The translations under genes and the position numbers were made by a program. A stretch of DNA of 64,000 bases, taken from CAG-390 sp045644325 (GTDB taxonomy: Bacteria > Bacillota > Clostridia > Oscillospirales > CAG-272). The notes beneath the pieces are model-generated. The model was not told the origin of the DNA. It saw nothing but the letters and a program-made list of their open reading frames with translations, and ran no database searches. The stretch covers positions 1 through 64,000 of the forward strand of contig JAZRGT010000010.1 in NCBI GenBank assembly GCA_045644325.1. Direction: 5' to 3'. Position 1 is the first letter of the stretch, and every line of letters begins with the position of its first letter. Positions 43,562 through 52,024 of the stretch are shown here, piece after piece.

Positions 43562-43590
43562 TTTACATCGAAAAATTTTTATGGTATAAT
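43562..43590 (+). promoter_or_regulatory. sigma-A promoter of the YfhO-ruvAB run
   Basis: TTTACA, 17-base spacer, perfect TATAAT, about 30 bases before the start of the YfhO-like gene. Confidence 0.8.
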
Positions 43591-43621
43591 AATGGATGAT
43601 TAAAAATATATGGAGTTAATG

Positions 43622-46489
43622 ATGTATAAGAATATTTTCAAGAAAAAACGTTGTTGCTCAGAGGCGCCGATTGCGCTTTCCGAAGGAAAAACAAACAAAT
43701 TTGCAGATTTTAAGAAAAACTATTCATATCTCTCTTATTGTTTTTTTATCCCCGTAGTACTTTATTTTATAACCTATTTGTCAATGGGTTTGCATCCCTT
43801 CGGTAACGGCTCTGTTCTCGTGCTTGACCTTAACGGGCAGTACGTTTATTTCTACGAGGCGTTAAGAAATGCGGTGCTTGGTGACACGTCTCTCCTTTAT
43901 TCCTTTGCACGACAGCTCGGAGGTGAATTCCTCGGAATATATGCGTATTATGTAGCCAGCCCCTTTTCTTATATCGTCTGCCTGTTTCCGCAAAGCAGAA
44001 TTCTTGAGGCACTTCTTTGTATTTTCCTTGCAAAAGCAGGTATTTCAGGCTTCACAATGGGATATTATCTCCACAAGACCTCTCAACGCCTCAACAGAAC
44101 CAATATTATTATTTGCTCCGTTCTCTATTCGATGTGCTCCTATGCAGTAATTCAGCAGCACAATTCAATGTGGATAGATGCACTGATGTGGCTGCCTCTT
44201 TTGACTCTTGGAATCGAAGAGCTTATTAAAAACCGCAAGTACAAGCTCTATGTAATTATGCTCGCTCTCACCCTAATGAGCAATTTTTACATTGGCTATA
44301 TGGCTTGCATCTATACGGCACTTTATTTTTTCTATTATTATTTTGCTAACAATACTAACGATAAGAATAATCCCGAGGGTGAACAAAAGCATTTTATCAA
44401 ATCACTCGTAAGAATAGGTGTATTCTCTGCGATTGCAATTGGCATTTCTATGGTTATAGTAGCTTCAGCCTACTATTCTCTGCAGTTTGGTAAGAACGAG
44501 TTTTCCAATCCCAACTTCTCCTTCTCCCTAAGATTCGATCTGATCGATTTCTTTGCTAAATTCTTCCCCGGATCCTACGACACGGTTCGCCCCGAGGGAC
44601 TGCCTTTCGTTTATTGCGGCGTATTGACACTTTTCTGCGTTCCTCTGTATTTTCTCTCGAAGAAATTCTCGACTCGCGAAAAAGTATTTGCGATCGGCTT
44701 GATCGCTGTATTTGTGCTCAGCTTCTCCATTAACACGCTTGATATGATCTGGCACGGATTCCAAAAGCCCAACTGGCTCAATTACCGTTACTCCTTTATG
44801 CTTTGCTTCTTCCTCGTCTCACTTGCCTACAAGGGTCTCGGCGAAATCAGAAGAACTTCCGCAAGAACGATCGGTATGCTTGGCGGTCTTATGATCCTTT
44901 TCCTTGCTGTTGCTCAAAAATACAATTATCACGCCGTTGTTGAAAGAATAAGCGGCAAGGTAGAGTTTGATCAGCCGCTTAAGGATCTTGAGATGATCTG
45001 GCTTTCAGGTTTTTGTGTCCTTATGGTCTTAATCATTCTTTGCGTAATGATAAGAACAAGAAAGAAGCAAACCGCTGCCCTTATGATGCTCGTATTTGTT
45101 TGCATCGAGGCTCTCGGAAGCTGCATCGTTAATTGCGTGGAATTCGGAAACGACGTTATATATTCGTCCTATAGCAGCTATAACGATTTTGTCGGCTCGC
45201 TCCGCCCATTGACCGATGATATTGTTGAGAGCGACTCTACTTTCTTCAGATACGAAAAGAACGTCCACAGAAAATACTGTGACAATATGGCTCTTAACAT
45301 CCGCGGTCTGACTAACTCCACCTCAACTCTGAATAAGAAGACCATTGACTTTCTCGCTAACTTAGGCTACGCATCCAAGTCGCATTGGTCTAAATACCTC
45401 GGGGGAAATCTGATCAATGACTCCCTGCTTGGTATAAAGTATATTATCGATACCGAGGACTCTGATATTTCCAATTATTATGAAATGACAGATATTGAGG
45501 AGGTTGAGGTTAACAACGCTGTTTACTACGCTTTTCTCAACGATCACGCCCTTTCGTTGGCATACAGCGTAGATCCTTCAATTTTCGATTTCGAATTTGA
45601 CGGCGACACACCTATCCAGAACCTCAACGCCCTGCTCAACACTATGATCGGATCAGAGGAACTGCTTGACTTCTTTGTACCGGTTGAAATTGAAGAAGAT
45701 ACAATCAATCTTTCAACAAAGAAGAATTCCTCTTATATCGAGTATCGCCCCGAAATATCCGGAAACACCTCAACTCTTAATTATACCTTCACCGCTCCGG
45801 TGGACGGAGAGTTCTTCTTCTACCTGCCGTCTGATTACCCCCGAGAGGTAAATCTTAAAGTCAACAATAAATCACACGGAACCTTCTATGCAAGTGAAAC
45901 CAAGAGAATAGTTTCGCTCGGTTTCTTTGATGAGGGCGCAAGCGTAACCGTTTCAATGACGCTTACAGCCGACGTGCTCTATGTGACCCCCGATGTCAAT
46001 TCAATCTACTATATTGACGTTGAACTGGCTGAGTCTGCACTTGAACAGCTTGCAGAGGAGCAGTATATGATTTCAGAAGATTGGAAGGAAGATCATTTTG
46101 TCGGAACCTATACTACACAAAATGATAAGACTACTGTTCTTACAACGCTCCCCTATGATGAAGGCTGGAAAATTTATATTGACGGCAACGAAATCGAATA
46201 CACCAACGCACTTGACGCTTTGATCGCGTTTGAAATCGAAGGCGCAGGCGAGCATACCGTTGAAATGAAATACGCTCCTAAAACCTTTACTCTCGGACTC
46301 GCGATTTCTCTGCTGTCACTTATGCTCTTTATTATAATTGTTGTTTTTGAAAAACCTCTAATGATCATCCGCGATAAGTTAATCACCAGAGCTTCTTCAT
46401 CGGAAGATGCCGATAGCGATTGCACAATTAACGAAGATGAAAAGGAAGAGGTAACAACGGAAAGTCAAAACGAAAAGACCGAGGATTAA
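43622..46489 (+). CDS. YfhO family membrane protein
   Basis: A large polytopic protein of 955 residues with about 12-14 transmembrane segments in the first 470 residues, an extracytoplasmic domain (about 480-880) and one last transmembrane segment near 893-913, ending in an acidic tail. The opening GLHPFGNGSVLVLDLNGQYVYF and the later NWLNYRYSFMLCFFLV are characteristic of YfhO proteins, which are GT-C-like and linked to glycosylation of lipoteichoic acid or other envelope polymers. The ATG at 43622 is preferred because GGAG lies 6 bases upstream; the ATG at 43610 overlaps that site. ruvA follows after one base. Confidence 0.88.
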   Translation: MYKNIFKKKRCCSEAPIALSEGKTNKFADFKKNYSYLSYCFFIPVVLYFITYLSMGLHPFGNGSVLVLDLNGQYVYFYEALRNAVLGDTSLLYSFARQLGGEFLGIYAYYVASPFSYIVCLFPQSRILEALLCIFLAKAGISGFTMGYYLHKTSQRLNRTNIIICSVLYSMCSYAVIQQHNSMWIDALMWLPLLTLGIEELIKNRKYKLYVIMLALTLMSNFYIGYMACIYTALYFFYYYFANNTNDKNNPEGEQKHFIKSLVRIGVFSAIAIGISMVIVASAYYSLQFGKNEFSNPNFSFSLRFDLIDFFAKFFPGSYDTVRPEGLPFVYCGVLTLFCVPLYFLSKKFSTREKVFAIGLIAVFVLSFSINTLDMIWHGFQKPNWLNYRYSFMLCFFLVSLAYKGLGEIRRTSARTIGMLGGLMILFLAVAQKYNYHAVVERISGKVEFDQPLKDLEMIWLSGFCVLMVLIILCVMIRTRKKQTAALMMLVFVCIEALGSCIVNCVEFGNDVIYSSYSSYNDFVGSLRPLTDDIVESDSTFFRYEKNVHRKYCDNMALNIRGLTNSTSTLNKKTIDFLANLGYASKSHWSKYLGGNLINDSLLGIKYIIDTEDSDISNYYEMTDIEEVEVNNAVYYAFLNDHALSLAYSVDPSIFDFEFDGDTPIQNLNALLNTMIGSEELLDFFVPVEIEEDTINLSTKKNSSYIEYRPEISGNTSTLNYTFTAPVDGEFFFYLPSDYPREVNLKVNNKSHGTFYASETKRIVSLGFFDEGASVTVSMTLTADVLYVTPDVNSIYYIDVELAESALEQLAEEQYMISEDWKEDHFVGTYTTQNDKTTVLTTLPYDEGWKIYIDGNEIEYTNALDALIAFEIEGAGEHTVEMKYAPKTFTLGLAISLLSLMLFIIIVVFEKPLMIIRDKLITRASSSEDADSDCTINEDEKEEVTTESQNEKTED

Positions 46490-46490
46490 T

Positions 46491-47105
46491 ATGTTTTATT
46501 ATATAAAAGGTAAATTAGTTCTTAACGAATTTTCGCAAGTGGTCATCGACGTTGCCGGAGTGGCTTATTCTATGACCGTCAGCGCAAACACACAAACAGC
46601 AGTTTCTTCAAGATCATTCAACGGAGAAGCCGAAGTTACGCTTTATACTCACCTTTCGGTGCGTGAAGACGGAATGGAGCTGTTTGGCTTTCATGATCTC
46701 TCAGAGCTTGATATGTTCAAGCTTCTGATTTCGGTTTCCGGTATCGGACCTAAGGCGGCTATGTCAATCTTATCACATATGACGCCCGACTCTATAGCTT
46801 ACGCTATCTTTTCAGATGATAAAAAGACCATATCAAAAGCTCCCGGCGTTGGCCCTAAAACAGCCGCGCGCATTATCCTTGAGTTGAAGGACAAGCTAAA
46901 GGGACATACAGCGGAAGCTCCTTCAAATGATTTTGTAATCGCCGACGTTAAAGTAAGCAACAGCAAGTATTCGGAAGCAATCGACGCCTTGACTGTTCTC
47001 GGCTTCCATAGAGCAGCTGCAGAGGAAGTATTGAGAACAATAGACGTTGCAAACACAGAACTTGAGGATATTATCCGCGAGGCACTTAAAAAATTAATGA
47101 AATAA
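46491..47105 (+). CDS. ruvA: Holliday junction branch migration protein RuvA
   Basis: Tetrameric DNA-binding partner of RuvB. The 204-residue protein has the N-terminal OB fold (FYYIKGKLVLNEFSQVVIDVAGVAY), helix-hairpin-helix motifs (LLISVSGIGPKAAMSIL near 82-98, ISKAPGVGPKTAARIILELKDK near 115-136) and a C-terminal domain that contacts RuvB. It begins one base after the YfhO-like gene and is 12 bases ahead of ruvB. Confidence 0.97.
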   Translation: MFYYIKGKLVLNEFSQVVIDVAGVAYSMTVSANTQTAVSSRSFNGEAEVTLYTHLSVREDGMELFGFHDLSELDMFKLLISVSGIGPKAAMSILSHMTPDSIAYAIFSDDKKTISKAPGVGPKTAARIILELKDKLKGHTAEAPSNDFVIADVKVSNSKYSEAIDALTVLGFHRAAAEEVLRTIDVANTELEDIIREALKKLMK

Positions 47106-47117
47106 ATCAGGACAAAA

Positions 47118-48191
47118 ATGATTGAAGAATTTGATTTCGAAAACCGAATAGTCAACACCTCTTATATCCCCTCCGAAGACGAGTACGATACCTCGTTGCG
47201 TCCTTCCAGGCTCGAGGACTATATCGGCCAGGACAAGGTAAAGGAGAATCTGAGAGTCTATATCGAAGCCGCAAAAATGAGAAAGGACACGCTCGATCAC
47301 GTCCTTCTCTACGGCCCTCCCGGCTTAGGTAAAACAACGCTTGCGGCAATCATCGCAGCCGAAATGGGTGTTAATTTCAGAGTAACCTCGGGACCTGCAA
47401 TTGAAAAACAGGGCGATCTCGCGGCTATTCTGACCAATCTGCAACCGGGTGACGTGCTCTTTATTGATGAGATACACAGAATGCAGCGATCTGTTGAAGA
47501 GATTTTGTATCCTGCGATGGAAGATCACGTTCTGGATATAATTATCGGCAAAGGTCCCGCCGCAAGAAGCATAAGAATTGATCTCGCACCCTTCACTTTG
47601 ATCGGTGCAACAACCCGTGCGGGTCAGCTCTCTACCCCTCTTCGCGACCGTTTTGGCGTTATCTCGCGTCTGGAGCTTTACACTCCCGAAGAATTAGCGT
47701 CCATTGTAACGAGAAGCGCAGGAATACTTGGGCTGCCTATTGATCCTGACGGAGCACTTGAGATTGCATCACGTTCCAGAGGCACGCCGAGAATAGCTAA
47801 CCGTCTGCTTAAGAGAGTCAGGGATTTCGCGCAAGTAAAAGGCTGTAACGTAATTGATTCCGAGATAGCTTCTTATGCATTATCGAGACTAGAAATAGAT
47901 TCCTTGGGACTTGACAACACCGACAGAAGAATGCTTGAAGCAATAATTTCTTATTACAACGGCGGTCCCGTAGGACTTGAAACCCTTGCCGCAACTGTTG
48001 GAGAAGAAGCTATAACGCTTGAAGACGTATATGAGCCTTATCTTATTCAAATAGGCTTCTTATCAAGAACTCCCAGGGGTAGATGCGCAACCTTCAGAGC
48101 TTATGAACACCTGGGAATCACACCACCGGCTCTTAATAGCCAGACCGTTTTAGAGCAAATGAAGATTGGAGACGAAGAAACGGAGGAATGA
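47118..48191 (+). CDS. ruvB: Holliday junction branch migration helicase RuvB
   Basis: AAA+ motor of branch migration. The 357-residue protein shows SLRPSRLEDYIGQDKVKENL near 27-46, Walker A LLYGPPGLGKTTLA near 64-77, Walker B VLFIDEIHRM near 113, sensor IGATTRAGQLSTPLRDRFG near 158-176 and the winged-helix C-terminus ending in IGFLSRTPRGR near 315. It forms a run with ruvA; its last bases contain the ribosome binding site of the next gene. Confidence 0.98.
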   Translation: MIEEFDFENRIVNTSYIPSEDEYDTSLRPSRLEDYIGQDKVKENLRVYIEAAKMRKDTLDHVLLYGPPGLGKTTLAAIIAAEMGVNFRVTSGPAIEKQGDLAAILTNLQPGDVLFIDEIHRMQRSVEEILYPAMEDHVLDIIIGKGPAARSIRIDLAPFTLIGATTRAGQLSTPLRDRFGVISRLELYTPEELASIVTRSAGILGLPIDPDGALEIASRSRGTPRIANRLLKRVRDFAQVKGCNVIDSEIASYALSRLEIDSLGLDNTDRRMLEAIISYYNGGPVGLETLAATVGEEAITLEDVYEPYLIQIGFLSRTPRGRCATFRAYEHLGITPPALNSQTVLEQMKIGDEETEE

Positions 48192-48196
48192 TTTCA

Positions 48197-48976
48197 ATGC
48201 AAAACAACAGCAGCTCTCCCAAAATTATTTATCCCGACTACATGCCAATGATGGCAATGGCGTTGATCACAGCTATAATTTCCTCCTGCATTCTGTCGCC
48301 TATTTATACGCAGATCAGCAGTGATATAGTTTTAATGTATTCGTTTTTGCCGATAGTCGTAGATTATTTGATTGTCATTTTCGATATGGTATATATATCG
48401 ATTTTATTCGCCGTTATTTCCTGCTCAGCTTACAACCACTTAAAGAATGATGAGAGCAAGAACCTTGGCTTTATGCTTGCATGTGCGGTAGTATTTCTCA
48501 AACATATACTTAATCTTACCGTTTCATCTATAATTGACGGTTACATTGACATTACGTTCGATATTCCTCTTACGGTAATTCTTATTCTTCTTGACATCGT
48601 TTTCGTTGTAATTGTAAGATCTCTTGCGTTCAAGAGATGCAAAAAGCACTTAAATCATGCCAAGAGAATGCAAAAGGCAGCTAAATATCTTGAAAACGTA
48701 GTTTATGATGAAAATACGGATATATATCCTTTCGGCTCCTTACTTAATACTAAGAATCCGATAATCTTCCCTATTTTTGTCGGTGTAATAATAACGGTTT
48801 CGATTCTGATTTTGCAAAGGCTTTATGCCGATTTCGTGATGATAGGCATGCCCTCCTCTTTCTATGAGGTTTTAGAAATTATAATATCTTATATTTCCGA
48901 TGTCATTTTGGGGGTCATCGGTTATATAGCGGCTTATTATGCGGCGGTTTACATTTTTATTAAGAAAACAAATTAA
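48197..48976 (+). CDS. Unknown multi-pass membrane protein
   Basis: A 259-residue hydrophobic protein with about six transmembrane segments: two pairs before residue 155, a basic cytoplasmic loop (FKRCKKHLNHAKRMQKAAKYLENVV, about 150-175) and two more segments after 195. No family motif is recognised. The ATG at 48197 is chosen because GGAGG at 48182-48186 is 10 bases upstream; an ATG at 48188 overlapping the ruvB stop is only one base from that site. It is probably translated with ruvAB, but nothing suggests a role in recombination. Confidence 0.6.
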   Translation: MQNNSSSPKIIYPDYMPMMAMALITAIISSCILSPIYTQISSDIVLMYSFLPIVVDYLIVIFDMVYISILFAVISCSAYNHLKNDESKNLGFMLACAVVFLKHILNLTVSSIIDGYIDITFDIPLTVILILLDIVFVVIVRSLAFKRCKKHLNHAKRMQKAAKYLENVVYDENTDIYPFGSLLNTKNPIIFPIFVGVIITVSILILQRLYADFVMIGMPSSFYEVLEIIISYISDVILGVIGYIAAYYAAVYIFIKKTN

Positions 48977-49000
48977 ATATAATAAAGGATGGTATTACTT

Positions 49001-49807
49001 ATGAACACAACTTGGCTTGAACTTGATGGTAAAACTGTTATCGTGACCGGTGGTGCATCCGGTATCGGTTATGCTACCGTTACTGAATTTCTTGCAGACG
49101 GGGCTAACGTAGTCGTTGCAGATATGAATCCCGTTGCGCCTGAATTCGAAAAGGCAGCAGGCGATTACATATACGTTCCTTGTGACGTCACAAAGAAGGC
49201 GGATATTGATAACGTAATCGCTAAAGCAATAGAAAAATACGGAAGAATCGACGTACTTGTAAACAACGCAGGCATCAATATTCCGAGACTTCTCGTTGAT
49301 CCCGGTCAGCAATACGAGCTTGATGAGGCTGTATGGGATAAGGTAATGAATGTTAACGTAAAAGGCCTCTTCCTTATGACTCAGGCAGCTGCCCGCGTTA
49401 TGGTCGCACAGGGAAAAGGAGTTATCATCAACGTTTCCTCCGAGTGCGGTCTTGAGGGCTCCGAAGGTCAGAGCGTTTACGCCGCTTCAAAGAATGCCGT
49501 AAACTCTCTCACACGTTCTTGGGCGAAGGAACTCGGCAGACTCGGCGTAAAGGTTGTCGGTATTGCTCCCGGCATTCTTGAAGCAACCGGTCTCCGCACC
49601 CTTTCTTATGAAACTGCTCTTGCATACACTCGCGGTATCACAATTGAACAGCTGCGCGCGGGATATTCCAAGACAAGCACAACACCTCTCGGACGTTCCG
49701 GCAAGCTTTCCGAGGTAGCATCTTCTATCGCCTTCCTCGCGTCCGAACGCTCCGCGTATATCCACGGCACAACGATCAATATTGCCGGCGGCAAGACCAG
49801 AGGTTAA
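49001..49807 (+). CDS. Short-chain dehydrogenase, sorbitol-6-phosphate 2-dehydrogenase-like
   Basis: A 268-residue NAD(P)-dependent SDR. The nucleotide-binding TGGASGIG lies near 16-23 and NNAGIN near 89. Catalytic Ser is in NVSSECGLEGSEGQSVYAASK with Tyr and Lys near 161-165. The region GLEGSEGQS, the stretch EATGLRTLSYETALAYTRGIT (193-213) and the end NIAGGKTRG are features I associate with sorbitol-6-phosphate 2-dehydrogenases of lactobacilli and clostridia, which interconvert sorbitol 6-phosphate and fructose 6-phosphate. No sorbitol PTS genes are adjacent, so the substrate is inferred. The start at 49001 is preferred over an ATG at 48989 that overlaps the ribosome binding site. Confidence 0.8.
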   Translation: MNTTWLELDGKTVIVTGGASGIGYATVTEFLADGANVVVADMNPVAPEFEKAAGDYIYVPCDVTKKADIDNVIAKAIEKYGRIDVLVNNAGINIPRLLVDPGQQYELDEAVWDKVMNVNVKGLFLMTQAAARVMVAQGKGVIINVSSECGLEGSEGQSVYAASKNAVNSLTRSWAKELGRLGVKVVGIAPGILEATGLRTLSYETALAYTRGITIEQLRAGYSKTSTTPLGRSGKLSEVASSIAFLASERSAYIHGTTINIAGGKTRG

Positions 49808-49817
49808 TTTTAATACT

Positions 49818-49857
49818 AAAAACAACAGCAACAGCTCTCGCTTTGCTGTTGTTTTTT
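49818..49857 (+). terminator. Intrinsic terminator after the SDR gene
   Basis: AACAACAGCAA (49821-49831) pairs with TTGCTGTTGTT (49843-49853), followed by TTTT. It ends the YfhO-ruvAB-SDR run. Confidence 0.9.
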
Positions 49858-49898
49858 GATGAAATATACTGTTAATTGTAAAATTAATATATTTTCTA

Positions 49899-49927
49899 TT
49901 GACCTGATGCGAATATTGTAGTATAAT
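49899..49927 (+). promoter_or_regulatory. sigma-A promoter of the M23 peptidase gene
   Basis: TTGACC, 17-base spacer, perfect TATAAT. The transcript would start near 49934, which excludes an ATG at 49933 as the start codon and supports the one at 49960. Confidence 0.85.
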
Positions 49928-49959
49928 TAACTATGAATAATCTCGATCGGAGTACATTT

Positions 49960-51621
49960 ATGAAAAATATATCTTTTAATAAAATTATAGCGGTCATTAT
50001 TGGTCTTGTAGTATTATTTATTCCTACATATATCGCCGTAGCGTCTTATAAATCCGAAAAACCTCATATACCCGATACTACCGATAACGACACAACTTTG
50101 ACAATTCAGGATCCCGAGGGAAGAACATTCGTTATAACCTCTGACAACGATCCAAACGGAGTTATCGCTATGTTCAATAACATCAATCAAAGCGGATCTC
50201 CCGTCGCTTCTTTACCCGATACGATTTCAGGGTCTGAATTTCTTCTTGTAACTTACTCTAAGCTTGACCAAGAGACCTCTTATAAGTATTACTTCTCTAC
50301 CGATTCTTCTAAATGCTATTATGCAGACGCAATGGGCAAGATATTTAAGATTGCCGTTGTTCAAGCCAAACTGTTTTTAGGATCACAGTATTCGGTATAT
50401 CTTTATAAAACCGCAATGCCCCCCGTTCTTACCGCGAACGTTGATAAAACAATTAACGCTGCTGAGCTCAATTGGTATTATCTCGTTTCGGGAGGTACTT
50501 ACCAACAGTTTGATTTCACTCCCGAAGAAAACGAGCAGTTAACTTACACTGTCAACGATAACTTCTCCTTTAATTTTAATATAGTTCCCTCTGATTCAAA
50601 TCTTAAGGTCTTGAACGGTGATGAACTGCTCTATGATGGTTCGCTCGATTCTCTCAGCCAGCTTCCATTATCAAGAAACGCAATTTTAAAATTTATTATC
50701 TCCGCTTCCTGGGAGCAAACTAACGAATGTCAGTATTACGGTACGGCAAGCTATATATTTGACGCGCTCGTTATCGCTCCCGCAGAATTTAAAATCGGAG
50801 AGGATGAGATCGAACACGGCGACGTTTTGGTCCTTTCGGGTGTAAACGTTGTCAACCCCGAAGACATTTCCGTGACCTTTGAGCCCGCGTTACCCAATAA
50901 TTACACTCCTATTTTCTTTACAGAAGGTAACTACGTGCACGCGCTTATCCCCTTTAGCTATGACGTTCCTAACGGTATGTATCAAATTACCGTATCATAC
51001 GGATCAACTACTCAGAAATTCCTTCTTAACGTAACCGATTCAAGATACGGATTCAATAAAGCTCCCTCAAATTCAAGTGCAAGCGAATCCCTTATCTCGA
51101 CTTTCTACAGCGAAGAAGATATTAACGATTATAATAACATTAAATCCGAAATCGTAAAGTCAACAGAAACTCTCAAATATTTCTCAGGCGCTTTTATTAA
51201 CTATGAAAATGCCGGCACGCTGACTTCAAAGAAATCTACTATTAAGCTTGGATTCACCCGCGAGCAAACTCTCAAGGACGGAAGAACATTTAAGCACATG
51301 GGCATTGACTTTGAGGTTGCATCCGGAGTAGATGTTCCTGCGATGTCAAGCGGCAAGGTGGCTTATACGGGATTTTGCGACGTATTAGGAAATTTCGTAG
51401 TTTTGGATCACGGTTACGGTCTTAAGACTTGGTACGCTCACCTCAGCGAAATTTCAGTTTCTGCAGGTGACATTGTTCGTACTTCTCAATCAGTCGGAAG
51501 AACAGGCAGCACGGGATTTATTACAGAAAACAGACTTCACGTGGAATTTACCGTATTTGATATCCCCGTCGCCCCCTTCTCTATTTGGGACGAAGGAATC
51601 ATCTTCCCTGATTTTAACTAA
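49960..51621 (+). CDS. Membrane-anchored M23 family peptidase
   Basis: A 553-residue protein with an N-terminal transmembrane anchor (about 8-30), a long extracytoplasmic part rich in beta structure (about 50-370) and a C-terminal LytM/M23 domain (about 420-545). Zinc ligands are visible in KHMGIDFEV (H-x3-D), WYAHLSEI and RLHVEF, the last a variant of LHFE. Such enzymes cut peptide cross-links in peptidoglycan; in spore formers a similar layout occurs in SpoIIQ-like proteins, but this is only a possibility. The ATG at 49960 has GGAG 8 bases upstream. It is transcribed alone between a promoter and a strong terminator. Confidence 0.87.
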   Translation: MKNISFNKIIAVIIGLVVLFIPTYIAVASYKSEKPHIPDTTDNDTTLTIQDPEGRTFVITSDNDPNGVIAMFNNINQSGSPVASLPDTISGSEFLLVTYSKLDQETSYKYYFSTDSSKCYYADAMGKIFKIAVVQAKLFLGSQYSVYLYKTAMPPVLTANVDKTINAAELNWYYLVSGGTYQQFDFTPEENEQLTYTVNDNFSFNFNIVPSDSNLKVLNGDELLYDGSLDSLSQLPLSRNAILKFIISASWEQTNECQYYGTASYIFDALVIAPAEFKIGEDEIEHGDVLVLSGVNVVNPEDISVTFEPALPNNYTPIFFTEGNYVHALIPFSYDVPNGMYQITVSYGSTTQKFLLNVTDSRYGFNKAPSNSSASESLISTFYSEEDINDYNNIKSEIVKSTETLKYFSGAFINYENAGTLTSKKSTIKLGFTREQTLKDGRTFKHMGIDFEVASGVDVPAMSSGKVAYTGFCDVLGNFVVLDHGYGLKTWYAHLSEISVSAGDIVRTSQSVGRTGSTGFITENRLHVEFTVFDIPVAPFSIWDEGIIFPDFN

Positions 51622-51627
51622 AAATTC

Positions 51628-51662
51628 AATCCGGATACAAATTTTTTGTATCCGGATTTTTC
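51628..51662 (+). terminator. Intrinsic terminator after the M23 peptidase gene
   Basis: AATCCGGATACAA/TTGTATCCGGATT perfect hairpin followed by TTTC. Confidence 0.92.
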
Positions 51663-51712
51663 TAATTAACGCTTGCACATTGTGAACTATTTGTGAATTG
51701 TTCAAAAACATC

Positions 51713-51741
51713 TTGACAACAAGAACGATTTGTGATATTAT
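51713..51741 (+). promoter_or_regulatory. sigma-A promoter of the T-box operon
   Basis: Perfect TTGACA, 17-base spacer and TATTAT, placing the transcript start near 51748. Confidence 0.85.
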
Positions 51742-51747
51742 TTATAT

Positions 51748-52015
51748 ATATTTTAATACAAAGGCATTGATCGGGATAGCGTGAAATAAGGATGTTACAG
51801 AGAGCCGTTGTCAGGTGAAAAACGGTACGGACTGTTTCGCGCAAGTCACTCGGGAGCCGAGGAAAAGAAAGCTGATTTCAGCCGTAGAATTCCTCCGTAT
51901 GACTGCGTTAAAGTCTATAATAAGCGGCGCACACGCGCAATTTGAGTGGTACCGCGGGTTATGAATTTTCGTTCAGCTCGTCTCAAGATTTTTCTTGGGG
52001 CGAGCTTGCTTTTTT
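51748..52015 (+). promoter_or_regulatory. T-box riboswitch, specifier read as GUC (Val)
   Basis: The conserved T-box GAGTGGTACCGCGG lies at 51944-51957; its UGGU (51947-51950) would pair with an ACCA tRNA end, i.e. discriminator A. Upstream, Stem I is recognisable: GATCGGGATAG, then AGAGAGCCG...GGTGAAAAACGG, and on the return strand TTTCGCGC pairing with GCGTGAAA. The codon directly before ACTCGGGAG is GTC at 51845-51847, the position used by specifiers in related leaders. A terminator hairpin with a T run follows at 51975-52015. Uncharged tRNA should stabilise the antiterminator and switch on the downstream operon. The T-box is certain; the valine reading is likely but was done by eye. Confidence 0.9.
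51975..52015 (+). terminator. Regulated terminator of the T-box leader
   Basis: AGCTCGTCTCAAGA (51975-51988) pairs with TCTTGGGGCGAGCT (51993-52006), followed by TGCTTTTTT. This is the alternative structure to the antiterminator. Confidence 0.88.
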
Positions 52016-52024
52016 GGAGGTAAA

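Noticed and set aside
51662..51844. Small open frame opposite the T-box leader
   Set aside because: It overlaps the promoter and Stem I of a clear riboswitch and shows no ribosome binding site.
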